A stretch of DNA of 64,000 bases from CAVXZE01 sp963766175 (GTDB taxonomy: Bacteria > Myxococcota_A > UBA9160 > UBA6930). The DNA is taken from the NCBI GenBank assembly GCA_963766175.1, contig CAVXZE010000014.1, positions 302,000-365,999 of the forward strand, read 5' to 3'. How positions within the stretch are numbered: the stretch's first letter is position 1; each line of letters begins with the position of its first letter. A program made the position numbers and the translations under genes. The notes under the pieces were generated by a model. That model was given only the letters and a program-made list of their open reading frames with translations. It made no database searches and was not told the DNA's origin. This document shows, piece by piece, positions 34,636-42,771 of the stretch.

Positions 34636-36081
34636 CAGCTGCATCTCAGGACATTCTGCACTCCGCCCGCTGCAATTGCGACGCCCCAAAATCATGACCT
34701 CCTACACAGACGCCACAGGTCGCCATCCGGTTCGCCTTCATTCGCTCCTGGCGGGCCCTCACCCGCGCGCCGGCAAGATCGATGATCACCGCGTCCCCGT
34801 TGCCGAAGTACATCTCGTCAGGCGTCTGACCATCGAAGGCCGCGTGGGGAATGGTCTCATTGTGCGCCCTCACGTAGAACTCGATGAGGCTCCGTAGTGT
34901 TGCCGTATTGTCCAGGTTGTGCAGATACAGCCACGCGTGCCTCAAGGATCTCCAGAAGGCTTCGATCATGGAGTTGGAGAAGCTCACTTCGACCTGCGCC
35001 AGGATACGCCTTAATCCCTCTGCGCCGAGCAGAGCGTCGACGTTCCCGTTGACATTCTCGGTGCCCGAGTCAGTCATCACGGTGGTCTCGACTACACGGG
35101 TACCGAGGTGACGGCCGGCCTCCAAGAGGATCCGGCATGTCCCGCCGGCCCCCAGCCACTCCTCCAAGGTCCACGCCTGGATTCGTCTCGAGAAGTTGTC
35201 GATCACTGCGTGAAGGTAGACCCTGGTGCCATCGAGTAACTTGATGATGGTGACGTCAATGTGCCACAGCTCGTTCGGGGCGTTGGCACGAATGCCCACC
35301 TTGGGCTTCGCTGGGTAGAGACGGCGGCGCGGCCTTCGCCACCCGCACTTTCGCACCAGCCGAGACCACGTCGACGGAGACGCGACCACTCTTCCGATAC
35401 GTTGCGCGTAGAGTGCGAGTCCTCGGAGCGAGAAGTGGCGATGGTCATCGCTCTCGACCATCTCTTTCACGGATCGAACCTCGGCGGCTGTCAGTCGTGT
35501 CGGCTTGCTTCGCGGACAGCTGGAGCGGTCGTCAAGCTCGCACCGAATCTCGGCGCGGCGCCAGCCGTGGTAGCGGGGCGGAGACAGGCGCGCGATCCGC
35601 AGTGCCGCACTCAGCGGTATCACCCTACTCGCTCGCTCGATTCCCCGGAGCAGCGCCCGTTTCCCACTGCCTTCGGGAAGCCTCTCGTGGTCCAGCCGGC
35701 GCTCCGATACACGAGACATCGCGACCAGCAGGCCGACGATCGCGCCGAGCACAGCCGCTCGATGACGCAGTTCCTGCATCTCGGCCAGAAGCTCGGTCTT
35801 CTCAGCTGAGAGGAGATCACACGTGACGACATCGGGAATACCGCGGTGAAGCCAGCTTCGAATCGTGGACCGAGGAATGTTCAGCTCGGGAAATAGGCCC
35901 GGATCGCCGGTCTCGCAGATCATTTCTCGAATGCGATGGTCGTAGATGCGTCGAGTGCGGAGGGTTGTCATTACCCCCGTATCGGCACGCCCAGCAGCCG
36001 CGGCCCACCACGGAAAAGCTCAATCAATTCAGGGGTGTCGCAGCTGCAACGCCTCCACTTCAGAATGTCCTGAAACGCAGC
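34636..36081 (-). mobile_element. rve-type insertion sequence, full-length copy
   Basis: 1446 bp. Terminal inverted repeats begin CAGCTGCATCTCAGGACATT at the left and match the right end (reverse complement CTGCGTTTCAGGACATTCTG). It carries one long transposase gene. The right end abuts the T-arm remnant of att-like site D (GGTTCGAAG from 36084), so the insertion destroyed part of that site. No clear target duplication is seen. I cannot assign it to a named IS family: it has a single frame, unlike IS3, and no TGT...ACA ends like IS481. Confidence 0.88.
34646..35971 (-). CDS. Transposase of the rve (DDE integrase core) superfamily
   Basis: 441 residues. An N-terminal helix-turn-helix (TRRIYDHRIREMICETGDPG, ending IPRSTIRSWLHRG) binds the element ends. 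A leucine-rich region (LLAEMQELRHRAAVLGAIVG) may allow oligomerisation. The core has WHIDVTIIKL (first Asp), VMTDSGTENV (second Asp) and SNSMIEAFWRSLRH (Glu). The C-terminal RAHNETIPHAAFDGQTPDEM is conserved in all copies. It is full-length and all catalytic residues are present, so it may be the active source able to move the deletion derivatives. It starts about 110 bp inside the right terminal repeat. Confidence 0.88.
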   Translation of the reverse strand: MTTLRTRRIYDHRIREMICETGDPGLFPELNIPRSTIRSWLHRGIPDVVTCDLLSAEKTELLAEMQELRHRAAVLGAIVGLLVAMSRVSERRLDHERLPEGSGKRALLRGIERASRVIPLSAALRIARLSPPRYHGWRRAEIRCELDDRSSCPRSKPTRLTAAEVRSVKEMVESDDHRHFSLRGLALYAQRIGRVVASPSTWSRLVRKCGWRRPRRRLYPAKPKVGIRANAPNELWHIDVTIIKLLDGTRVYLHAVIDNFSRRIQAWTLEEWLGAGGTCRILLEAGRHLGTRVVETTVMTDSGTENVNGNVDALLGAEGLRRILAQVEVSFSNSMIEAFWRSLRHAWLYLHNLDNTATLRSLIEFYVRAHNETIPHAAFDGQTPDEMYFGNGDAVIIDLAGARVRARQERMKANRMATCGVCVGGHDFGASQLQRAECRMS

Positions 36082-36083
36082 AG

Positions 36084-36193
36084 GGTTCGAAGCCAGCCTG
36101 TGCAGCCCGAAACCCCTCCGGAATCGCCCGAGGATCCCGCTCCAAGCCGTACGGAGCCGCATTAGGGGTGCCCGAGGGCACCCCGTTGGCACC
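36084..36193. other. att-like site D: T-arm stub plus island-end block
   Basis: Nine bases of the tRNA core remain (GGTTCGAAG, 36084-36092); the rest was lost where the IS ends at 36081. The block that follows matches sites A to C, including the perfect palindrome GGGGTGCCCGAGGGCACCCC (36165-36184) and TTGGCACCC (36185-36193). It marks the left edge of the innermost recognisable island. Confidence 0.7.
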
Positions 36194-36300
36194 CGCCTCC
36201 GGGGCCGTGGCGCTCCCTGCCCCGCCTTGGATCCCCCGCCTGTGCACGCTGATCCGCAGCTCGAGAAGCCCCCACGGATGGTGCTGATATACTCCCGCCC

Positions 36301-36570
36301 ATGGACCTGGCATCGCTCCCTGAGGAAGTCAAGGAACTCGTGCGAGCCCAGATCGAGGCCGGACACTTCCAGTCGGTCGACGAGGTCGTCTGCGAGGCCT
36401 TGCGACTCCTGCACGAACGCGAAGAGCTCTTTGCTTCTCAGCGCGAGGAGTTGCGCGCCCAGATCGCGGACGGCGTTGCCGCCGAGGAGCGAGGCGAGCT
36501 TCGCGACGGCGAGAAGGCGGTTGGCGACGTCCGTCGCCGGATCGATGAGCGCCTCCGCAAGGGAGAGTGA
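36301..36570 (+). CDS. parD: ParD-like antitoxin
   Basis: 89 residues. The start fits the type II antitoxin pattern LPEEVKELVRAQIEAGHFQS followed by VDEVVCEALRLLHERE, which is the ribbon-helix-helix N-terminus of the ParD/CC2985 family. The C-terminal half is charged and helical (REELRAQIADGVAAEERGEL), and would fold on the toxin. It overlaps the downstream toxin by 4 bp (GTGA). It lies just inside att-like site D, at an island edge like vapBC at site C. Confidence 0.92.
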   Translation: MDLASLPEEVKELVRAQIEAGHFQSVDEVVCEALRLLHEREELFASQREELRAQIADGVAAEERGELRDGEKAVGDVRRRIDERLRKGE

Positions 36571-36869
36571 CTCCTCGATACCAGCTCACGGCTCCGGCCG
36601 AACGAGACCTCGAGGACATCTTCTTCGAGGTTAAGGAACGCCACGGCCGCCTCGTCGCCGAGCGCGTCTACAGCAATCTCCTGCGGACCTTCGACCTGCT
36701 GGCCATCATGCCGGAGATGGGTCGCCACCGTCCCGAGCTCTGGCCGCCGCCCTATCGGTTCTGGCCCACGGGCCCCGCTTTCATCGCCTACCGAGCGGAT
36801 GTCCGACCCGTCCGTATCGTACGGATCGCGCGAGCGTCTCGCGACTGGAGTCGTTTTGTGCCTCCGTAG
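36567..36869 (+). CDS. parE: ParE/RelE family toxin
   Basis: 100 residues starting with GTG at 36567. ParE toxins inhibit DNA gyrase and share the RelE fold. The sequence YQLTAPAERDLEDIFFEVKE then VYSNLLRTFDLLAIMPEMGR and the C-terminal YRADVRPVRIVRIARASRDW match ParE rather than mRNA-cleaving RelE in lacking catalytic His/Tyr clusters. Coupled to parD by a 4-bp overlap. The pair would stabilise the island. Confidence 0.92.
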   Translation: MTPRYQLTAPAERDLEDIFFEVKERHGRLVAERVYSNLLRTFDLLAIMPEMGRHRPELWPPPYRFWPTGPAFIAYRADVRPVRIVRIARASRDWSRFVPP

Positions 36870-37126
36870 TGAACAGTGGAAACTACGGAGCACGGCACAC
36901 GCCTCGACCTGACTCACCGAGCACCGCCAAGAAAGAGCGCGCCCGCAGGGCGCTGGTGGACGCACTCGATGGGGCGGAGGCGAAGCGGCTGCTGGCCGCG
37001 CTCCTAGATGTCCGCCCCGAGCTCCTGATGGAGGTTGCCGGCCTCGCCGAGGCGGAGCTCGGTGCAGTGACCGCGGAGGATCTGGCGGAGGACGTCGCCT
37101 TTGCGCTCGAAGGCCTGTGCAGGTAG
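36869..37126 (+). CDS. Hypothetical protein, C-terminus cut by repeat R
   Basis: 85 codons starting with GTG at 36869, overlapping the parE stop by one base. The part ALDGAEAKRLLAALLDVRPE then LLMEVAGLAEAELGAVTAED resembles a family of small helical proteins, where the sequence normally continues with a DDL-containing tail. Here it ends abruptly after EGLCR, where CAGGTAGGAGGAACAACGGG, the first 20 bp of repeat R, begins. The gene is therefore probably truncated. Function is unknown. Confidence 0.5.
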   Translation: MNSGNYGARHTPRPDSPSTAKKERARRALVDALDGAEAKRLLAALLDVRPELLMEVAGLAEAELGAVTAEDLAEDVAFALEGLCR

Positions 37127-37144
37127 GAGGAACAACGGGGGTTT

Positions 37145-37195
37145 TGTCAACGCAGAGTAGAGATGTCGGGCTCTCTGCAAAGTAGAAATGTCGGG
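37145..37195. mobile_element. IS21-like terminal end remnant
   Basis: TGTCAACGCAGAGTAGAGAT begins a stretch with two short repeats of GCARAGTAGARATGTCGG (R is A or G). Such multiple internal repeats behind a TGT end are typical of IS21 family termini. No istA or istB gene is present, so only one end is left. It abuts the partial repeat R copy (37120-37140). Confidence 0.6.
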
Positions 37196-37249
37196 TAGGG
37201 CTGCCTGTCCCCCGGGGTTACAAGGGGGCGGTCGCGTCGAGAGAGAGGC

Positions 37250-38044
37250 GTGGAGCGGTGTGACCTGCTGATCGTGGGGGGCGGTCCGGCCGGCTCGACC
37301 CTCGCCTGGGCGCTGCGCGATTCGGGTCTCGATGTGTGGATCCTCGACCGCCAGACGTTCCCGCGTGACAAGCCCTGTGCGGGCTGGATCACACCTCAGG
37401 TCCTCGAGGAGCTCGCCATCCAACCCGAGATCTACGTGAAGAGCCGAGTGCTCCAGCCCATCCGTGGCTTCCGGGTCCGGCGGATCGGGAACGCCCCCTC
37501 CGAGGTCCAATCGGAGGTACCGATCAGCTACGGGATCCGCCGCTGCGAGTTCGATCAGTTCCTGCTCGAGCGGAGCGAGGCTCACCTGCGGCTCGGCGAG
37601 CCATTGCGGCGGTTGGAGCGCGTCGAGGGACGTTGGATCGCGAACGGATCCATCGAGACACCGCTGGTGGTGGGTGCGGGGGGGCACTTCTGTCCGGTGG
37701 GACGCCGCCAGAGCACCGCCGGACCGGAGCCCGAGCCCGTCGTCGCAGCTCAGGAGGTCGAGTTCCTGCTGGATGAGCCGGACCGGGGAGATTGCCCCGT
37801 CCGGGCCGAGCTACCGGAGATCTTCTTCACCGCCGACCTCAAGGGGTACGGCTGGCTGTTCCGGAAGGGCGACTACCTGAACGTCGGTCTCGGGCGCCGG
37901 GACACGCGGCGCTTCTCCGACCTGCTGCCGCGCCCGGTGGTCTCGAGACTCGCGGGCAGGCTTCTCGCGAATCGGCGCTTCGCACGGCACGTGGTCGTGG
38001 ACCGCTGGTTCCTCCACACGGCGGATCCGCCCTTGCCGAGCTGA
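37250..38044 (+). pseudogene. Geranylgeranyl-reductase-like FAD oxidoreductase, 3' truncated
   Basis: 264 codons. The N-terminal FAD-binding motif DLLIVGGGPAGSTLAWALRD (residues 5-24) is followed by LDRQTFPRDKPCAGWITPQV, a segment conserved in the geranylgeranyl reductase/flavin monooxygenase group. VGAGGHFCPVGRR and LKGYGWLFRKGDYLNVGLG also fit. The usual GDA motif and the C-terminal 100 or so residues are missing: after FLHTADPPLPS a TGA ends the frame and downstream sequence is unrelated. It may still fold partly but is unlikely to be active. No partner gene is nearby. Confidence 0.75.
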
Positions 38045-38313
38045 GCACCTTCCAGCGACGCGATGCCGTGGACGCGCAAGGCGAGGTGATCGCGCACCTC
38101 GTCAGCCAGGAGCCTCGAGGGTTCATGGCTCGCGAACACCCATCCGAAGTTGGGCACGGACTGGCAGCGAGCTCAAGCCGATGGACACCGCCTCGCCGGG
38201 AGTCCCCGACGATCTTCCAGATCCGGCTCCCCAAAGTCGCCCGCCTTCGACAGCAGTTTTGACAGCAACGGGGGTGGAGGCCCAGAGGCGCGGTGGACGT
38301 CGGTCGAACCCCG

Positions 38314-38368
38314 CTGAAACAAATTCGTCATCAGCAGGTCGGCGGTTCGAGTCCGCCCGTCGGCTCCA
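38314..38368 (+). other. 3' half of a tRNA, Thr-type (att-like remnant)
   Basis: The sequence GTCGGCGGTTCGAGTCCGCC, followed by CGTCGGCTCCA, is the T-arm and acceptor end of a tRNA, with discriminator T and encoded CCA as in tRNA-Thr. GCTGA and TCAGC (38313-38336 area) could be anticodon stem halves with a CGT-containing loop that is 6 bases too long. No D-arm or 5' acceptor precedes it. Probably the end of another integrated element that targeted a tRNA-Thr gene elsewhere. The rest of 38045-38517 has no gene I recognise. Confidence 0.55.
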
Positions 38369-38517
38369 TGTTTCCAAGGGGTTACGAGGTTCCGCCGACC
38401 CCTACGATCCTAGGGTAAGCAGCGGGTAAGCACTCTGGGGGAGAACTCCAGGGTAGATACTCCGGTGTCAGCGTGGTGGCGCCTGTCCTAGAATCCCGCG
38501 GGGCGGGGGCTCGGGGC

Positions 38518-39906
38518 ATGGATGCGCTTTCCAACATCTTCACCTGGTTGAGCGACCACGAAGCTGGCATCAGCGCGGTTGTCGGCTTGATCGTGATCTC
38601 CACCCTCGTTGCTGCGGGGATGCGCAGGCTGTTTCGCCGCAACACTGGGCCGGTGGCCTCGGAGGGCGCACCAGCCGATTCAGCGCTGACCGGCGCGCAC
38701 TCCTTCGCGGACGCCCCGCCCCCGATGGTCGCGGATCGGCCGTCGATCGTCGTTCTCCCCTTCACGCCCGTGAGCGACGAGGCGGAGCATAAGCTCTTGG
38801 CTGACGGCATGACGGAGGACATCACCGTCCTGCTTGCACGCGTACCGGGCTTCTTCGTGATCGCGCACAACTCCAGCTTCGCGTACAAGGGCCAATCTCC
38901 CGACGTCCGGGAAGTGGGCAGAGATCTCGGCGTCCGCTACGTGCTGGAGGGCAGCGTTCGCAAAGTCGGTGAGCGGATTCGCGTCACGGTGGAGCTGATC
39001 GAAACCGAAATGGGTGCACATCTTTGGACCGACAAGTACGACCGGCCACTGGAGGAAATCGACGCCCTCCAGGATGAGCTGGCCGGTGCGATCGTCGCAC
39101 AGCTAGAGCCCGAGTTGACCCGCGCCGAAGTCAGGCTGACCCGCCGCCGACCACCTGAGAACCTCGACGCCTGGGCGTTCTATCGACGGGCCCAATCCGT
39201 GCTCATGTTCTCTGGATGGCGCGAGCAGACCTTTGCTGAGGTGGCCGACCTGCTCCGCAAGGCGATCGCGCTCGACCCCGAATTTGCCCTCGCCCATGCG
39301 CAACTGGCTCTGGTCCTGGCCCTGGGGCACATGGTGGGGGTCATCAAGGATCGCGACGCGGCAAGCGCGGAGGCACTCGAAGCTGTGGAGCAGGCGACGG
39401 CCCTCGACCCCACTGGGTCAGAAGTCCAGGGCCTCGCCGGCTGTGCGCTCGCCGATCTGGGGCATGCAGAGCGGGCCATTGCCATGCTCGAAAGGGCGAT
39501 CGAGCGTAACCCAAGCAATGCCCAGGCGTGGGTTGCACTCGGCTCGTCGCTGATTCAATCCGGCCAATTCGATCTCGGCGTCGAGAAGCTCGCGCACGGT
39601 ATGCGCATCAGCCCGCGCGACAGCCGTCTAGCGATCTGGGGAACTGTGTACAGCACCGGGCTCATGCTGCTGGGGCGCTACGACGAAGCACTGGAACAAG
39701 CCAGGCTGGCGTGCAAGCGCGACGACAAGCTCTACCTGCCTCGCGTCCCACTGGCCCTCGTACTCACCAAGATGGGGCGACCTGAAGAGGCACGCACGGC
39801 CATTGGCGAAGCGCGGCGGCTCCGGCCAGAACTTTCCCTGGCGGAGATGGAGACGGTTTTCAGGAAGGGACTCGTTGACGGCTTGCGCGCCATCGGCGTC
39901 GAGTAG
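38518..39906 (+). CDS. Membrane-anchored TPR protein with FlgO-like N-terminal domain
   Basis: 462 residues from the ATG at 38518. A single N-terminal membrane helix (ISAVVGLIVISTLVAAGM) is followed by SIVVLPFTPVSDEAEHKLLA then DGMTEDITVLLARVPGFFVI, and GVRYVLEGSVRKVGERIRVT. These are hallmarks of the domain placed between cyclase or HTH domains and TPRs in many regulators (TolB-like/FlgO fold). Residues about 230-460 form TPR repeats (AIALDPEFALAHAQLALVLA and similar). No cyclase or kinase domain is attached, so it probably acts as a scaffold or sensor in the membrane. It is monocistronic; a fragment with a similar start follows at 39938. Confidence 0.82.
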   Translation: MDALSNIFTWLSDHEAGISAVVGLIVISTLVAAGMRRLFRRNTGPVASEGAPADSALTGAHSFADAPPPMVADRPSIVVLPFTPVSDEAEHKLLADGMTEDITVLLARVPGFFVIAHNSSFAYKGQSPDVREVGRDLGVRYVLEGSVRKVGERIRVTVELIETEMGAHLWTDKYDRPLEEIDALQDELAGAIVAQLEPELTRAEVRLTRRRPPENLDAWAFYRRAQSVLMFSGWREQTFAEVADLLRKAIALDPEFALAHAQLALVLALGHMVGVIKDRDAASAEALEAVEQATALDPTGSEVQGLAGCALADLGHAERAIAMLERAIERNPSNAQAWVALGSSLIQSGQFDLGVEKLAHGMRISPRDSRLAIWGTVYSTGLMLLGRYDEALEQARLACKRDDKLYLPRVPLALVLTKMGRPEEARTAIGEARRLRPELSLAEMETVFRKGLVDGLRAIGVE

Positions 39907-39937
39907 GGGTACACTCGGCGTGGGCGGAGGCTCGGGA

Positions 39938-40054
39938 ATGGACCTTCTTTCCCGCATCGGTGTGCGTCCGCCGCCTCTCGGAGTCTTCTTGGCCAGGAGG
40001 GATGGCTGGAAGATCCGGACTCCCAGTAGAGAGGTGGTGAGGAATGTAGGCTAG
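39938..40054 (+). pseudogene. 5' fragment of a paralogue of the preceding TPR gene
   Basis: A short frame beginning MDLLSRIGVR, with upstream sequence GGCGGAGGCTCGGGA like the GGCGGGGGCTCGGGGC before the TPR gene start at 38518 (MDALSNIF). Homology stops after a few codons and an IS follows at 40073. It looks like the beginning of a second family member removed by the insertion. Confidence 0.35.
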
Positions 40055-40072
40055 AGGCTCCGCTTCTCCGCC

Positions 40073-41520
40073 CAGCTGCGTTTCAGGACATTCCGCACTC
40101 CGCCCGCTGCAACTGCGACGCACCGAAATCAGGGTCTCCCGCGCAGACGCCACAGGCCGCTATTCGGTTCGCCTTCATTCGCTCCTGGCGCGCCCTCACC
40201 CGCGCGGCAGCAAGATCGATGACGACCGCGTCCCCGTTGCCGAAGTAGATCTCGTCGGGCGTCTGACCATTGAAGGCCGCATGGGGCATGGTCTCATTGT
40301 GGGCCCTCACGTAGAACGCGATGAGGCGCCGTAGCGTTGCCGTATTGTCCAGGTTGTGGAGATACAGCCACGCGTGCCTCAAGGATCGCCAGAAGGCTTC
40401 GATCATGGAGTTCGAGAAGCTCACCTCGACCTGCGCCAGGATACGCCTCAGTCCCTCGCGGTCGAGCAGAGCGTCGACGTTCCCACTGAGATTCTCCGTG
40501 CCCGAATCAGTCATCACGGTGGTCTCGACCGGACGAGTACCCAGGTGACGGCCGGCCTCCAAGAGGATCCGGCATGTTCCGCCCGCACCCAGCCGCTCCT
40601 CCAGGGTCCACGCCAGGATCCGTCTTGAGAAGTTGTCGATCACCGCGTGGAGGTAGGCCTTGGTGCCATCGAGCAACCTGATGATGGTGACGTCAATGTG
40701 CCACAGCTCGTCCGGGGCGTTGGCACGGATGCCCACCTTGGGCTTGGCTGGATACACACGGCGGCGCGGTCTTTGCCACCCGCCCTCTCGCGCCAGACGA
40801 GACCAGGTCGACGGCGAAGCGACCACTCTTCCGATCCGTTGCGCGTACAGTGCGAGTCCTCGGAGCGAGAAGTGGCGGTGGTCATTGCTCTCGACCATCT
40901 CCTTCACGGTTCGAACCTCGGAGGCTGCCAATCGTGTCGGCTTACTTCGCGGACAGCTGGAACGGTCGTCAAGCTCGCACCGAATCTCGGCGCGTAGCCA
41001 GCCGTGGTAGCGAGACGGCGACAGCCGCGCGATCCGCAGTGCCACACGCAGCGGTACCACCCTACTTGCTCGCTCGATCGCCCGGAGCAGCGCTCGTTTC
41101 CCGTTGCCTGCGGGAAGTCTCTCGCGGTCCACCCCGCGGTCCGATACGCGAAGCATTGCGACCAGCAGGCCGACGATCGCCCCGAGCACCGCCGCTCGAT
41201 GACGCAGTTCCTGTATCTCGACCAGAAGCTCGGTCGTCTCAGCCGACAGAGGATCAAAGGTGACGACATCGGGGATGCCCCGGTGAAGCCAGCTTCGAAT
41301 CGTGGACCGAGGGATCTTCAGCTCGGGAAACAGGTCTGGATCGCTGGTCTCGCAGACCATTTCTCGAATACGGTGGTCGTAGGCGCGTCGAGTGCGGAGG
41401 GTCGTCATCACCCTCGTATCGGCAGGCCCAACAATCACGGCACACCATAGAAAAGCTCAATGAATTCAGAGGCGTCGCAGCTGCAACGCCTCCACTTCAG
41501 AATGTCCTGAGTCGCAGCTG
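40073..41520 (-). mobile_element. rve-type insertion sequence, full-length copy
   Basis: 1448 bp with inverted ends CAGCTGCGTTTCAGGACATT (left) and the matching GAATGTCCTGAGTCGCAGCT at the right. Contains one transposase gene. It is the reference for the family here: the two deletion derivatives lack the segment from about 40818 to 41021. Repeat R copy 2 starts two bases after its right end. All five family members in the window lie in the same orientation. Confidence 0.9.
40083..41408 (-). CDS. Transposase of the rve (DDE integrase core) superfamily
   Basis: 441 residues from the ATG at 41408 (MTTLRTRRAYDHRIREMV), aligned with the other copies; an upstream ATG adds ten residues without support. 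The HTH, leucine-rich linker and DDE core (WHIDVTIIRL, VMTDSGTENL, NSMIEAFWRS) are intact. The middle part between RIARLSPSRYHGW and VVASPSTWSRL is the 68-residue segment missing from the copies at 22.3 and 32.7 kb. Two GACGGCGA octamers flank the corresponding DNA. Probably functional. Confidence 0.9.
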   Translation of the reverse strand: MTTLRTRRAYDHRIREMVCETSDPDLFPELKIPRSTIRSWLHRGIPDVVTFDPLSAETTELLVEIQELRHRAAVLGAIVGLLVAMLRVSDRGVDRERLPAGNGKRALLRAIERASRVVPLRVALRIARLSPSRYHGWLRAEIRCELDDRSSCPRSKPTRLAASEVRTVKEMVESNDHRHFSLRGLALYAQRIGRVVASPSTWSRLAREGGWQRPRRRVYPAKPKVGIRANAPDELWHIDVTIIRLLDGTKAYLHAVIDNFSRRILAWTLEERLGAGGTCRILLEAGRHLGTRPVETTVMTDSGTENLSGNVDALLDREGLRRILAQVEVSFSNSMIEAFWRSLRHAWLYLHNLDNTATLRRLIAFYVRAHNETMPHAAFNGQTPDEIYFGNGDAVVIDLAAARVRARQERMKANRIAACGVCAGDPDFGASQLQRAECGMS

Positions 41521-41521
41521 G

Positions 41522-41592
41522 CGATAAGATGCAACCTGTCAACACCCGCGGGGAGTTTGAGCCGATATCCCTACGGCGATGCAACCCCGATG
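41522..41592. repeat. Repeat R, copy 2 (5' shortened)
   Basis: GATAAGATGCAACCTGTCAA through GCAACCCCGATGG matches the second half of R at 34483-34584, with one change in the hairpin arm. Its left part is missing because it begins exactly at the IS end (41520). Confidence 0.7.
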
Positions 41593-41596
41593 GGCG

Positions 41597-42085
41597 TCAC
41601 TTGCCTCGATCAATGCGATAGCAGAAGTCGCAATGGCTTGCGCCCTGCATGAGGGTCTGGCTGCGGCTGAACTCCACTGCGGGTCCGGCAACCTCTGCCA
41701 CGTAAGCATCGCCATCGCAGAGCAACATGGAGCCGATCTCGGTCTCGCCCAGAGCCTGGAATAGCTCGGCGTACTTGCAGCTCTTGACGTCGAACCGCAG
41801 TAGCTCGGGCGTCATCTCGCGGACCTCCATCTCGAGCTGAGGGCCGTTGTCCCTGGCCGAGCGATCCATCATGGCCTGGAACTTCTCGAGCGGCGATCCC
41901 TCCAGTTGTTCCGCCTGGTCTCGGATGCGCTCGCGGGATGCCTCCTCGATTGCGGCGCGCAGAAGCTCGCGGGTGCGCTGCTCGCCGATCTCCTCGCGCA
42001 GGGCGCGGGCGAGCGGGAGCAGGACCTGCGCCTGAATCTTGACCACGTCCATGGTGCTGATGTCTTCGCTGGCCGTGAGCTTCAT
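41597..42085 (-). CDS. L-2-amino-thiazoline-4-carboxylic acid hydrolase family protein
   Basis: 162 residues from the ATG at 42085, which follows AAGGAGG. The family (ATC hydrolase, PF14196 type) is named for a Pseudomonas enzyme converting 2-amino-thiazoline-4-carboxylate to S-carbamoyl-cysteine, but most members are uncharacterised. The landmarks are EIGSMLLCDGDAYVAEVAGP (conserved Cys) and QTLMQGASHCDFCYRI (Cys-Asp-Phe near the C-terminus). The N-terminal half is helical. Codon use is like the surroundings. It is divergent from the amidohydrolase fragment at 42112 and could share its promoter; a role in amide or carbamoyl hydrolysis together with the neighbouring amidohydrolases is possible but not shown. 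Confidence 0.75.
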   Translation of the reverse strand: MKLTASEDISTMDVVKIQAQVLLPLARALREEIGEQRTRELLRAAIEEASRERIRDQAEQLEGSPLEKFQAMMDRSARDNGPQLEMEVREMTPELLRFDVKSCKYAELFQALGETEIGSMLLCDGDAYVAEVAGPAVEFSRSQTLMQGASHCDFCYRIDRGK

Positions 42086-42111
42086 GGGGCCTCCTTGCGC
42101 GTGCAGGCGCG

Positions 42112-42657
42112 ATGTTACCACGACACGATGTCTCGTGGCCCGGGTGGTTGCCGGGCTGGAAACACCTCGCGTTGCTCGACGCGTCCGTGCTACACCCGGA
42201 TGTCCTCATCGAGTCGGACGAGATGTTCTGGATGTTCGTGGACGAACACGACCAGATCGAAAACTACGAGGGAGACGCCTGGCCCCTGCCGGAAGAGGCG
42301 TTCTCACACCCACGGTCGAACGGCACCTTCGCCAAGATCCTGCGCTCCTACGTCAGGGAACGCGGGTTGATGACCATGCAGGAGGCCCTGCGCAAGATGA
42401 GCCTGATGCCGGCCCAGACGCTTGAAGGGTTCGTCCCCCAGATGAAGAAGAAAGGCCGTATGCAGGTCGGCATGGATGCCGACATCGTGGTCTTCGACCC
42501 CGAGACCATCAGTGACGTTGGAATATACCAAGAGCCCAACCAACCCGCAGTCGGCGTGCAGACACTGCTGGTGAACGGCGAGCTGGTCGTCGAACGGGGA
42601 GAGTTGATTCTCGACGCCGACCCGGGCCGGCCGATCCGGCGCACGACGACGGACTGA
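42112..42657 (+). pseudogene. D-aminoacylase-like amidohydrolase, C-terminal fragment
   Basis: About 180 codons equivalent to the last third of a full amidohydrolase such as the neighbour at 42772. SHPRSNGTFAKILRSYVRER, EALRKMSLMPAQTLEGFVPQ and GMDADIVVFDPETISDVGIY match the C-terminal catalytic and beta-strand parts. The N-terminal metal site (HxH, Lys, His) is absent. The start region (MLPRHDVSW...) is not part of the family, so the frame is probably fused to foreign sequence. No activity is expected. Confidence 0.75.
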
Positions 42658-42771
42658 GCGGGCTGCTGGGAGAAGACAACGATGCGAGCCCGCGACTCCC
42701 AATGACGACACCGTGTTCGAGCGTGGTGAGGTGTGTCGGATCTTGAAAACCTGAACCAAAGGAAATTGAAC

